This document shows, in pieces, positions 18,223 to 26,521 of a DNA stretch of 64,000 nt. Position 1 is the first letter of the stretch. The number at the start of each line of letters is the position of its first letter. A program made the position numbers and the translations under genes. The DNA is from Gammaproteobacteria bacterium (GTDB taxonomy: Bacteria; Pseudomonadota; Gammaproteobacteria; Ga0077536). The notes beneath the pieces are model-generated. The model saw nothing but the letters and a program-made list of their open reading frames with translations, searched no databases and was not told where the DNA came from. The DNA lies in NCBI GenBank assembly GCA_024235015.1, contig JACKNG010000001.1, positions 372,001 to 436,000 of the forward strand, in the 5' to 3' direction.

Positions 18223-18554
18223 GTCTTATCCTCGTCTTGCAGGCGCGGCCCGGCGCACGCAGCGCGCCGACCGCAAGGGTGCCCGGCCTGCCGCGCGTGC
18301 AGCGCCCACGCCCGGGTACGGACGCCGTCCGCGCGCCTAATGTAAACGAGGCCGGCGCCGATCAGAACGCTGGCGTTCGCCGCGCCACGCAGCGCCCTCA
18401 CCGCACCGATCGAGGACGACGTCGGTCTCGCCCGCGCCCGGCAGCTGGTTCACCGCATGGGCGGCGATGCCGGGATCGCGACCGGCGCCGACGGCGAACA
18501 GGAGTACTGGCTGAGTTACCCCAGCAGTCCAGCCTGAGGCCGCTGCCGCGGTGC
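18223..18554. other. Intergenic stretch of 332 bases
   Basis: This lies between the starts-side of the HerA-like gene and the 3' end of the hybrid kinase gene. Its right half holds the plus-strand frame resembling a kinase ATPase tail, listed separately at 18346-18537. No other gene, clear promoter or stem-loop is seen. Confidence 0.5.
18346..18537 (+). pseudogene. Possible remnant of a histidine-kinase ATPase domain (C-terminal end)
   Basis: A frame open from 18346 to the TGA at 18535-18537 encodes, near its end, VGLARARQLVHRMGGDAGI. Then comes a short spacer with an acidic/glycine patch, and YWLSYP. This follows the G2-box-to-C-terminus pattern of HATPase domains (GLGLAxxRxLVxxMGGxIxV, then GxGSxFWxxLP). 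There is no upstream kinase sequence in frame and no convincing start codon, so a decayed or recombined fragment is more likely than a working gene. The intact hybrid kinase next door is on the opposite strand and keeps its own ATPase domain. Chance similarity is possible over so short a stretch. Confidence 0.35.
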
Positions 18555-20702
18555 TCAGTGCGGTGGGAGGTGGCGCCGCAACAGCTCGGCGAATTCATCC
18601 AGCCGAAAGGGTTTGCTCAGGTAATCGTCCATGCCTGCCGCCATGCAGGCCTCGCGCTGTTCCCTCATGGCATTGGCGGTGACGGCGACGATGGGCACGC
18701 GGCGGCGTCCATCCGCGGCCTCGACGGCGCGCATCGCGCGCGTCGCGGCGAGGCCGTCGAGCACCGGCATCTGGCAATCCATGATGACCAGCGCATAGCT
18801 TGCGCCGCGGAAGCGCTCGACTGCCTCGGCGCCGTTGCCGGCGACATCCGCGGCGTAGCCGAGCACCTCCAGGAACGACAACACCAGGCGCTGGTTGGCC
18901 AGGTTGTCCTCCACCACCAACAGGCGCGCCGATGCGATGGCCGGCGGCAACGGGGCGGCGCCAGCGGGCGCCAGCGCGCCAGACGCCGCCGCAGCGGCAC
19001 GCCGGCGCGCCGCACTGACCGCAACGTGGAAACCTTCGCGCCGCAGCGGCGGGCGCACGCAGGGAACCCCGGCGCGGTCGGCGCGCAGCGCTTCGCGCGC
19101 GCCGCTACACAGCACGACCAGCGGCCGCAGCGGCTGCCCGCCGTCCTGCAGGTGGAACCAGGTGGCATCGTCAAAGCTGCCACTGTCGACCACCAGCACG
19201 CCGTCGCCGGCAGCGCCCGGCGCGTTCAGCGCCGACCAGCCCGGTGCGACCCCGCGTGACTCGACCCGCCCGCCGAGGGTACTGACGTGGTCACGCACGA
19301 TCTCGGCGACGAGGGCATCGGGGGCGACCAGGGCCACCGTCGTCCCGGCCAGCGGCCCGCTGGCCGGCGGCGCTGCCGCTTGCAGGCACGGCAGGCTCAG
19401 CTCGAGGCTGAACAGCGAGCCATGCCCCGCCTCGCTTTCGACGTCGAGCTCGCCCTCCATCAGGGTGGCGAGTTCGCGGCACAGGGCGAGACCGATACCG
19501 ATACCGCCATGGACGCGGTCGAGGCGCCCCTGCTCCGCCGCGCGGAAGGCCTCGAAAATCCGTGCCAGCGCCGCCCCCTCGATGCCCACCCCGGTGTCGC
19601 GGACCTCGAAGCGCAGGTGCGCCGTGCCCGCCTCGACCCGCGCCGCCAGGCGCAGCAACACCGTGCCCCGGTCGGTGAACTTGATCGCGTTGGCGACCAG
19701 CTGGGTGAGCAGGTCGGCCAGGCGCGCCTCGTCACCGCGTACTTGCGCCGGGACCTGCGGGCGGATGTCGACGAGCACGCGCAGGCGCGTCTCCGGGCCG
19801 CTGCCGGCGTGACGCGCGGCGATGTCCTCGAGCAGCGTAGCCGGGTCGAACGGCACCGCCGCCAGGCTGATTTCGCCGGCGCCGAGCTGGGCCAGGTCGA
19901 CCAGGCGATCGACCTGGTCGCGCAACTCCGCGGCGCTGCGATGCAGCAGGTCGAGCTGGCTCGTACGGGCCTCGGGGTCGGCCGCCAGGGCCAGCAGTTC
20001 GGCCGCGCCGACCACGCCGTTGAGCGGCGTGCGCAGCTCGTGACTGACGTTGTTGAGGAAATTGCCACGCGCGCGCGCAGCCGCGAGCGCGTCGTCACGC
20101 GCCGCAGCGAGCGCCTCGTTTCCGGCGCGCAGGGCCTCGTTGAGATCGGACAGGTGGGCGATCAGGCGGCGCCGCGATCGGTCCATCATCCACAGGAAGG
20201 TGAACAACACCCCGAACAGGCCGAACATGCCGAGCCCGTAGGCCAGCAGCAGGCGGGTGCCGCCGAGCGCGTTGGCGGGGAAGTCGTGGCCGCCGAGCTC
20301 GAGCCCCAGGAGCGCCCCCTCGATGACCAGCGCGAGGCCCAGCCAGGCCACCGCGCGCCGGTAGCGGCCGAACAGCAGCAGGATGCTCGGAATGGTGATC
20401 AGCCACCAGGCCGTGGCCGAGACCACCCCGCCCATGGCGTGGGCGTGCAGGGTGACGGCCAGCGCGATGATGCAGGCGATGGCGTCCAGCCCGGCATCGA
20501 CCGCCAGCCAGGTGCGCCACGTGGCGATGCCGGCCGTGGCGAAAGCCAGGGTCGCGACGCCGAAGCAGCCCGTCCCCCAGGGTTCGCCGAAGGCCGCCAG
20601 GCTGGCGGCGAAGAACAGCGCGGCGACCGCGCAAATGGCACTCAGGGTGGCGAAGGCGCGGCGCTCGTCGCCGGCAATCACGGTCAGGTGAGGTCGTTCC
20701 AT
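18555..20702 (-). CDS. Membrane hybrid sensor histidine kinase with C-terminal receiver
   Basis: A 715-residue protein. Residues about 15-175 form roughly six membrane helices with little periplasmic sequence. A coiled coil leads to the dimerisation H-box FLNNVSHELRTPLNG (His221). The ATPase has N-box VANAIKF, G1 DTGVGIEG and G2 GGIGIGLALC. A diverged, receiver-like middle segment follows, then a canonical receiver with LLVVEDN, phospho-acceptor Asp642 in IMDCQMP and the lysine in SKPF. It would sense a membrane-associated cue and phosphorelay to an unknown HPt or regulator; none is adjacent. The ATG at 20702 (MERPHLTVIAG) is preferred over a TTG at 20717. Confidence 0.88.
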   Translation of the reverse strand: MERPHLTVIAGDERRAFATLSAICAVAALFFAASLAAFGEPWGTGCFGVATLAFATAGIATWRTWLAVDAGLDAIACIIALAVTLHAHAMGGVVSATAWWLITIPSILLLFGRYRRAVAWLGLALVIEGALLGLELGGHDFPANALGGTRLLLAYGLGMFGLFGVLFTFLWMMDRSRRRLIAHLSDLNEALRAGNEALAAARDDALAAARARGNFLNNVSHELRTPLNGVVGAAELLALAADPEARTSQLDLLHRSAAELRDQVDRLVDLAQLGAGEISLAAVPFDPATLLEDIAARHAGSGPETRLRVLVDIRPQVPAQVRGDEARLADLLTQLVANAIKFTDRGTVLLRLAARVEAGTAHLRFEVRDTGVGIEGAALARIFEAFRAAEQGRLDRVHGGIGIGLALCRELATLMEGELDVESEAGHGSLFSLELSLPCLQAAAPPASGPLAGTTVALVAPDALVAEIVRDHVSTLGGRVESRGVAPGWSALNAPGAAGDGVLVVDSGSFDDATWFHLQDGGQPLRPLVVLCSGAREALRADRAGVPCVRPPLRREGFHVAVSAARRRAAAAASGALAPAGAAPLPPAIASARLLVVEDNLANQRLVLSFLEVLGYAADVAGNGAEAVERFRGASYALVIMDCQMPVLDGLAATRAMRAVEAADGRRRVPIVAVTANAMREQREACMAAGMDDYLSKPFRLDEFAELLRRHLPPH

Positions 20703-20793
20703 GTCTGCACCCGGCAACGGAGCGGCGCGAGCGGTACGCAGCGGTGAGCGTGCCCTCGCGCCGGGTTGGGGACGGCGCCGCGACGCGCCGCGC

Positions 20794-22515
20794 TCAGGCG
20801 GCCAGCGAGCGGGCGCGGCCGTGGCCGAAGCGCAGCAGACGACCGGAGTGGGTATGGGTCTCGCGGTCGTCCTCGATGGTCACCGCGCCATTGACCAGTA
20901 CGTAGCGGTAACCCCTGGCGCGCTGGATCCGGCGCCACTCGCCGCCCGGCAGGTCATGGGCGATCTCGCCCGGCAGGACCTCGAGCGCGTCGTAGTCGTA
21001 GACCACGATGTCGGCCGGCGCACCGCGCCGCAGCACCCCGCGTTCCTCGAAACCCGCCACCATCGCCGGCAACGCCGCCAGCCGCCAGTGGGCTTCTTCC
21101 AGGCTCAGCATGCCGTGCTCGCGCACGACCTTGCACAGGGTTTCGGTCGGGTAACGGCCGGCGGTGAGGAACTTGGTGTGGGCGCCACCATCGGACACGC
21201 CGAACAGCACGTAGGGGTCGTCGACGATCTCGCGCAGGTGGTCGAGCGAGACGTTGGGCGGGGCGGCGAAGAACTCGGTCTTGAGGCCGTCGGCGACGGC
21301 GATGTCGAGCATGGCGTCGACCGGGTCCTTGCCGAGTTCCGCGGCGATGGCGCCGATGCTGCGATCGCGGAAGCGCTCGGTCGCGGCCGAGGCCGGGCCG
21401 GTGACGACGACGTCCTCGATGGGCCCGGTCGCGGTCAGCGGCCGCGGCGCGCGCAGGCCCGGGCGGCGTGCCGGGTCGGCGAGCTTGGCCAGGCGTTCCT
21501 CGACGCTGCCCAAGGTCGCCTCGCGCCAGGACGGGCGGTCGTCCCACAGGTTCCAGTCCTCGAAGGTGAAGGCGAAGCCGGCGTCGGTGGTCAGGCCCTG
21601 GCCGTAGACGCGGATACCGCGCTCGCGGCAACTCGCCAGCCAGGCCAGGCCGTCGCGATGGATCTCCGGCTTGTGGTCGTAGGCCTGCAGCACGTTCCAC
21701 AGCAAGGGCCGTCCGCTGAGGCTGGCCAGCTTCTCCATGTGGGCGCGGTCGTGCGCGTAGTTGCCCGACGAGATCGTCATCTGCATGAAGCCCTGGTTGC
21801 GTTCACCGAGGATGCGTGCGAAGAGCTCACAGGTCTCGTCGTGCATGACGTCGGTGACCATGGGCGTACCGTCGTAATCGAGCTGCACGGCCGAGGGACC
21901 GGTCGGCATCAGGCGCTGCGCCGACCAGCCGCAGCCACCGGCGTCGAGCGCTTCGACGAACAGGCGCCGCAACTCGTCGTGCTGGGCCGCGTCGGGCTTG
22001 ACCCCGGCCTTGGCCGCTTCGAGTCCCAGCACCCAGATCAGCAGGGGGCCGACCGGCACGTAGGGCAGCACGTTGATGGCCTTGGGCGTGCGCTCGACGC
22101 TGTCGAGGAACTCCGGGAAGCTGACCCAGTCCCACGGCATCCCTTCCTTCATCGAGGCGTAGGGAATGGCCTCGACCCGGGTCATGGACAGCATCGCGCG
22201 CTCGCGCTCTTCGGGCCGCACCGGCGCGAAGCCGAATCCGCAGTTGCCGATCACCGCCGAGGTGATGCCGTGCCAGCCGGACAGGGTGCAGTAGGGATCC
22301 CAGAACAGCTGGGCATCGTAGTGGGTGTGCAGGTCGATGAAACCGGGGGCGACGATCAGGCCCTCGGCGTCGATGACACGTTCGCCGTCCGCGGCGGCAA
22401 CGTGGCCGATCTCGCCGATCGTGCCGTCGACAATGCCGATATCGGCGCGGAACCGCGGCACCCGGGTGCCGTCGATGACCGTACCCCCCTTGATGACGAT
22501 GTCGAAACGCGGCAT
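20794..22515 (-). CDS. Amidohydrolase family 3 / N-acyl-D-amino-acid deacylase-like
   Basis: A 573-residue protein beginning MPRFDIVIKGGTVIDGTRVPR, the small beta-sandwich domain. Then comes the metal motif DLHTHYDAQ (His63, His65), and the C-terminal end returns to the sandwich with GAPADIVVYDYDALEVLP. The size and composition match D-aminoacylase/amidohydrolase-3 proteins, zinc enzymes that hydrolyse amide bonds of N-acylated compounds. The substrate is unknown, and annotations in this family are often generic. A strong GGAGGAG ribosome site precedes the ATG at 22515. Downstream neighbours in the same direction do not follow closely; upstream in the same orientation lie RidA and a CoA-transferase. 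Confidence 0.8.
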   Translation of the reverse strand: MPRFDIVIKGGTVIDGTRVPRFRADIGIVDGTIGEIGHVAAADGERVIDAEGLIVAPGFIDLHTHYDAQLFWDPYCTLSGWHGITSAVIGNCGFGFAPVRPEERERAMLSMTRVEAIPYASMKEGMPWDWVSFPEFLDSVERTPKAINVLPYVPVGPLLIWVLGLEAAKAGVKPDAAQHDELRRLFVEALDAGGCGWSAQRLMPTGPSAVQLDYDGTPMVTDVMHDETCELFARILGERNQGFMQMTISSGNYAHDRAHMEKLASLSGRPLLWNVLQAYDHKPEIHRDGLAWLASCRERGIRVYGQGLTTDAGFAFTFEDWNLWDDRPSWREATLGSVEERLAKLADPARRPGLRAPRPLTATGPIEDVVVTGPASAATERFRDRSIGAIAAELGKDPVDAMLDIAVADGLKTEFFAAPPNVSLDHLREIVDDPYVLFGVSDGGAHTKFLTAGRYPTETLCKVVREHGMLSLEEAHWRLAALPAMVAGFEERGVLRRGAPADIVVYDYDALEVLPGEIAHDLPGGEWRRIQRARGYRYVLVNGAVTIEDDRETHTHSGRLLRFGHGRARSLAA

Positions 22516-22699
22516 GTCTCCTCCTCCTGGTCGTGGTTCGCGGCGGACGGACCGCCCGGACAACGCTGTCAACGCATCGGCGCCGCCTGTTACGCGCGTT
22601 GCGCGGTGCTCGTCGCGCACCGCCCGCGCACGTTGCGCCTGATCTGGCGTCGAATGCCGTGCGGTCCCCGCGAACGACCGCGGCGCACCGCCGGCGTGC

Positions 22700-23089
22700 T
22701 CAGCGCAGGCGCGCGGTGACCCGGATCTCGACCAGGCCGCCGGGAATGGCGAGCTCCGACACCCCGATCGCCGTCCATGCCGGGTACGGCTCCTTGATGT
22801 AGCCATCCTTGACCTGCATGAAGGCGCCGAGATGTTGTTGCAGGCCGACGTGGAAGGTCGTCATCTCGGTGATGTCGGCGAAACTCGCGCCGCCGGCGGC
22901 GAGCACCTCGGCGAGGTTGTCGAAGGCCTGGGCGAACTGGCGTGCCGGATCGTCGGGCACCTGCCCCGTCGCGAGATCGATGCCGATGACCCCGGCGCAG
23001 CGCAGGTGGTCGCCGTCGACCACGGCCGGCGCGAAGTGGTAATCGTCGTAGAAACCCTGCATGGAGGGCGGGATGATGCGTTTGCTCAT
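22700..23089 (-). CDS. RidA/YjgF-family protein
   Basis: A 129-residue single-domain protein of RidA size. It starts MSKRIIPPSMQGFYDDYHFAPAV and has the typical core RCAGVIGIDLATGQVP, then FAQAFDNLAEVLAAGGASFADITEMTTFHVGL. It ends with ELAIPGGLVEIRVTARL, where the ring-stacking arginine of RidA family members is found in IRVTA. RidA proteins deaminate reactive enamine/imine intermediates; diverged members take part in amine or aromatic catabolism. An AGGA ribosome site lies before the ATG. The gene begins 25 bases after the CoA-transferase stop, suggesting one transcript. Confidence 0.85.
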   Translation of the reverse strand: MSKRIIPPSMQGFYDDYHFAPAVVDGDHLRCAGVIGIDLATGQVPDDPARQFAQAFDNLAEVLAAGGASFADITEMTTFHVGLQQHLGAFMQVKDGYIKEPYPAWTAIGVSELAIPGGLVEIRVTARLR

Positions 23090-23114
23090 GGGGCGTTCCT
23101 CGTGGTGGCGTGAC

Positions 23115-24326
23115 TCAGATGATGCCGTCGCGTTGCAGGCGTTGCAGTGCGTCGGCATCGAGACCGAGCGCGCCGTAGACCTCGGCATTGTGCTGGCCCA
23201 GGCTCGGCGCGCATTCGTGGACGCGGGTCGGTGTGCGCGAGAACTTCGCCGCCGGGCCGGTCAGCGGCACTTCGGTGCCATCGGCCAGGCGGGTCTTCTG
23301 CAGCATGTCGCGTTCGCGCACGTGGTCGCTGTGGCAGGACTCGGCGAAGGTGTTCACGCGGGTGATCGCGAGCCCGATGGAATCGAGCTGGTCGACCACC
23401 TCGGCGGTGGTGTGGCCGCGGCACCAGTCGGCGACCACGCGGTCGAGTTCGTCGCGCCGCTCGAGGCGGTCGGCGGCCTTGAGCCCGGCGAGATCCGCGC
23501 GACCGATGTGCGCACACAGCGCTTTCCAGTGGCTATCCAGCAGCACGCCGCCGTAGACCCGCCCGTCGCTGCACGCGTAGACGTTGACCGGCGCGGCGAT
23601 GGCGAACTGGTTGCCCATGCGCGGGATCGGGATGCCGAGCAGGCCGGCGGTCAGGTGCCCGTTGCTCTGGAACATGAGACCGTCGACCAGCGCCACGTCG
23701 ACGTGCTGGCCCTCACCGGTGCGCGCGCGGTGCTGCAACGCCGCCAGCGCGCCGAGCGCGCCGTGGAGGCCGCCGAGATCGTCACCGAGAAAGGTCGGCG
23801 CCTTGGTCGGGCCGCCGCCCGGCTCGCCGTTGAGCGAACTCCAGCCGCTGAAATTCTGCGCGATGGGATCGTAGCCGGGGCGCTCGCAGTACGGGCCGAA
23901 CTGGCCGAAGCCGCTGACCGAGACGTAGATGATGTCGGGCTTGACCCCGCGCACGTCGTCGTAGCCGCAGCCCCAGCCGGCCAGCGTGCCGGGCTTGAAG
24001 TTTTCGAGCACGATGTCGGCGCCCTTGCACAACTCGAGGAACAACCGCCGCCCCTCGGCCGCCTTCAGATCGAGGGTGACGTTCTTCTTGTTACGGTTGA
24101 CCGTCTCGTGCGGGACGGTCAGGCCGGTTCCCGGGATGTAGGGCGGCAGCAGGCGCGCGACCTCGCCGGCGGGATGTTCCACCTTGATCACGGTGGCACC
24201 GAAATCGGCCAGCACGCAGCCGGCCATGGGCCCGGCCCAGGTGGTGGTCGCCTCGATCACCGTCACGCCGTCGAGCGGGCCGCGCAGATCGTCGCGTGCG
24301 TTGGCGTAGAAAGCTTGCTTGTCCAT
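23115..24326 (-). CDS. Family III CoA-transferase (CaiB/BaiF)
   Basis: A 403-residue protein with the hallmark start DGVTVIEATTTWAGPMAGCVLADFGATVIKVEHP. The catalytic aspartate lies in FLGDDLGGLHGA (Asp182/183), followed by RTGEGQHVDVALVDG. Family III enzymes shuttle CoA between an acyl-CoA and a free carboxylate through an aspartyl-CoA anhydride. Known members act on carnitine, formate/oxalate, bile acids, mesaconate and aromatic acids; nothing here fixes the substrate. Its position upstream of RidA and an amidohydrolase suggests a catabolic set for an N-acylated or amine-bearing compound, which is inference. Confidence 0.88.
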   Translation of the reverse strand: MDKQAFYANARDDLRGPLDGVTVIEATTTWAGPMAGCVLADFGATVIKVEHPAGEVARLLPPYIPGTGLTVPHETVNRNKKNVTLDLKAAEGRRLFLELCKGADIVLENFKPGTLAGWGCGYDDVRGVKPDIIYVSVSGFGQFGPYCERPGYDPIAQNFSGWSSLNGEPGGGPTKAPTFLGDDLGGLHGALGALAALQHRARTGEGQHVDVALVDGLMFQSNGHLTAGLLGIPIPRMGNQFAIAAPVNVYACSDGRVYGGVLLDSHWKALCAHIGRADLAGLKAADRLERRDELDRVVADWCRGHTTAEVVDQLDSIGLAITRVNTFAESCHSDHVRERDMLQKTRLADGTEVPLTGPAAKFSRTPTRVHECAPSLGQHNAEVYGALGLDADALQRLQRDGII

Positions 24327-24657
24327 CCTCTCTCCCCGGGAATTGCGCTGCCCGCGCGGGCACGGCGACCGCGCGGCAGGAGAGTATGCCGCAACTGCGG
24401 GTCGCGCTTAAGGAATCGCTGCACGACCGGGGGCAGGACAGGTCGGCCGGACGTGCGCCGGGCGACAGCCGGACGCGGCGGCAAGCCGGGACGTCTCCGG
24501 GGCAGGTCACGGGCAGGCTGGTCCGGGCGCGCCGCGATTTCGCCATCGGCATGCGCCGCCGGCGATTGCGGACAAGTCCTAGCCCGGCTGCCGTCAAGCC
24601 ACCGCGAGCGAAGCCGCTAGCTCCCCCGTCGCGCTACTTCGCGGGAGTCCTCAACGC
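24327..24657. other. Intergenic stretch between the CoA-transferase and motA
   Basis: A divergent gap of 331 bases. The right end holds the sigma-28-like promoter and ribosome site of motA (listed separately). The rest shows no convincing small gene, repeat or RNA. Confidence 0.5.
24594..24620 (+). promoter_or_regulatory. Sigma-28 (FliA)-type flagellar promoter for motAB
   Basis: TCAAG at 24594-24598, exactly 14 bases, then GCCGCTAG at 24613-24620. The FliA consensus is TAAAG (TCAAG in pseudomonads and relatives), 14 bases, GCCGATAA. This copy therefore has the right spacing with one or two mismatches, and ends 37 bases before the motA ATG. FliA drives late flagellar and motility genes including motAB, which fits the gene downstream. 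Confidence 0.55.
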
Positions 24658-25512
24658 ATGTTTGTCGTCGTCGGTGCCATCGTCGTGCTCGGCTGCGTGG
24701 CGGGCGGCTTCGTGCTCTCGCACGGCCAGCTCGCGGCCCTGTGGCAGCCCTACGAGCTGCTGGTCATCGGTGGCGCCGCGTTCGGCGCCTTCATCATGGC
24801 CAACCCGCCCGGGCTGGTGAAGAAGGTGCTCGGCGCCCTGCCCGGCCTGTTCAAGGGCTCACCCTACGGCCGCGCCTTCTACATGGACGCGCTCGCGCTG
24901 ATGTACGAAGTGCTGGCCAAGGCGCGCAAGAACGGCGTCATGTCGATCGAGGGCGACGTCGAGGATCCGCGTGCGAGCGAAGTGTTCAAGAAGTTCCCCC
25001 GCATCCTCGCCGATCACCACGTCCTCGAATTCATCACCGACTACCTGCGCCTGATCGCATCGGGCAGTATCACCCGCCCGTACGAACTCGATGCCCTCAT
25101 CGACGTCGAGCTCGACAGCCATGCCGCCGAGGGCCACGAACCTGCCGCCGCGCTGACCCGCGTGTCCGACGGCCTGCCCGGATTCGGCATCGTCGCCGCG
25201 GTGCTCGGCATCGTCATCACCATGGGCGCGATCGGCGGGCCGCCCGAGGAAATCGGCCACCACGTCGCTGCCGCCCTGGTCGGCACCTTCCTCGGCATCC
25301 TGCTCGCCTACGGCTTCGTCGGTCCGCTGGCCGTGCTCCTCGAGCACGGCGCCACGGCCGAGGGCCAGGTGCTGCGCTGCCTGAAGTCGGTGCTGGTCGC
25401 GGCGCTGTCCGGCTATGCGCCGCAAATCGCCGTCGAGTTCGGCCGCAAGGCCATAGGCCACGACCTGCGCCCGAGCTTCGCCGAGCTCGAAAACCGCATC
25501 AAGGGGCGCTGA
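24658..25512 (+). CDS. motA: Flagellar motor stator protein MotA
   Basis: A 284-residue membrane protein starting MFVVVGAIVVLGCVAGGFVLSHG, with helix two in YELLVIGGAAFGAFIMANPP. A large cytoplasmic loop follows. The last two helices are DGLPGFGIVAAVLGIVITMGAI and VAAALVGTFLGILLAYGFVGPLA. MotA and MotB form the proton-conducting A5B2 stator that drives flagellar rotation. Length and the PGFGIVAAVLGI motif are classical for MotA rather than PomA. GGGAG precedes the ATG, and motB starts 10 bases after the stop. It sits apart from any other flagellar gene in the window. Confidence 0.93.
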   Translation: MFVVVGAIVVLGCVAGGFVLSHGQLAALWQPYELLVIGGAAFGAFIMANPPGLVKKVLGALPGLFKGSPYGRAFYMDALALMYEVLAKARKNGVMSIEGDVEDPRASEVFKKFPRILADHHVLEFITDYLRLIASGSITRPYELDALIDVELDSHAAEGHEPAAALTRVSDGLPGFGIVAAVLGIVITMGAIGGPPEEIGHHVAAALVGTFLGILLAYGFVGPLAVLLEHGATAEGQVLRCLKSVLVAALSGYAPQIAVEFGRKAIGHDLRPSFAELENRIKGR

Positions 25513-25522
25513 GGGTCTCGCC

Positions 25523-26509
25523 GTGGACGCGACCGACATCGCCCCCATCATCATCAAGAAGGTCCGCAAGGGCGGACACGGCCACCACGGCGGCGCGTGG
25601 AAGGTCGCCTTCGCCGACTTCGTCACGGCCATGATGGCCTTCTTCCTGCTCATGTGGCTGATCGCCTCGACCAACACCGCACAGCGCAAGACCATTGCCG
25701 CCTACTTCAACGATCCCCTCGCCACTCGCGGCTATTCCGGCAACGGCGCCGGCGACCCGGCGCTCGACGGCGGTGACGGCTTCCTCGACGGCCGCGGCCA
25801 GAACCCCTTCACCGGGCAGTCCGAGGACCAGACGGCGACCAGTCACGGCGACGACGAGGCCGCCGCCCAGCGGCCGGATCAGGTCGCGATCGAACAACAG
25901 CGCATGCAGGCGATGCTGGCAGAGCTGAACAGCGTGATCGACGTCGGCAAGGCGCTGGCCGAGTTCGCCGACCAGCTGCTGTTCGACATCACCGACGAAG
26001 GCCTGCGCATCCAGATCGTCGACCGTGAGAACCGCGCCATGTTCGACACCGGCGCAGCGACGCTCAAACCCTATGCCGTGCGCATCCTGCAGGAGATCGT
26101 CGCGGTCATTCGCCAAGCACCGAACAAGATCAGCATCTCCGGTCACACCGACGCCACGGCCTATGCCGCGAACGCCAGCTACGGCAACTGGGAATTGTCC
26201 GCCGACCGCGCCAACGCGGCACGCCGTGCCCTGGTCGCCGCCGGCCTGCCGCCAGCCCAGGTCGGGCGCGTGGTCGGCCGCGGCGCGGCCGAGCCCTTCG
26301 ATGCCGCGCACCCCGCGGCGCCGGTCAACCGGCGCATCAGCATCGTCGTGCTGAGCAGCCACGGCAGCGAGGAGGTCCGCGGCGCCGCGTCCATCCCGGC
26401 GCTCCCCGCCACGCCACCCGCCGCGGCGGCGACGCGACCGTCCGCGGCCCCGCTCGCTGCCGGCCCACCGCACGCAGGGGCCGACTGGTCGCGGCCGACG
26501 CCACCTTGA
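25523..26509 (+). CDS. motB: Flagellar motor stator protein MotB
   Basis: A 328-residue protein starting at GTG. The cytoplasmic N-terminus is short and basic, then one membrane helix reads AFADFVTAMMAFFLLMWLIAS with the essential proton-binding Asp32 at its start. A variable linker is followed by the OmpA-like peptidoglycan-binding domain: ISGHTDATAY, ELSADRANAARRALVAAGL and NRRISIVVLS. It anchors MotA to the cell wall and gates proton flow. The C-terminal extension is Ala/Pro-rich and of no clear function. It is co-transcribed with motA. Confidence 0.93.
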   Translation: MDATDIAPIIIKKVRKGGHGHHGGAWKVAFADFVTAMMAFFLLMWLIASTNTAQRKTIAAYFNDPLATRGYSGNGAGDPALDGGDGFLDGRGQNPFTGQSEDQTATSHGDDEAAAQRPDQVAIEQQRMQAMLAELNSVIDVGKALAEFADQLLFDITDEGLRIQIVDRENRAMFDTGAATLKPYAVRILQEIVAVIRQAPNKISISGHTDATAYAANASYGNWELSADRANAARRALVAAGLPPAQVGRVVGRGAAEPFDAAHPAAPVNRRISIVVLSSHGSEEVRGAASIPALPATPPAAAATRPSAAPLAAGPPHAGADWSRPTPP

Positions 26510-26521
26510 AGCAGGCGCCGC

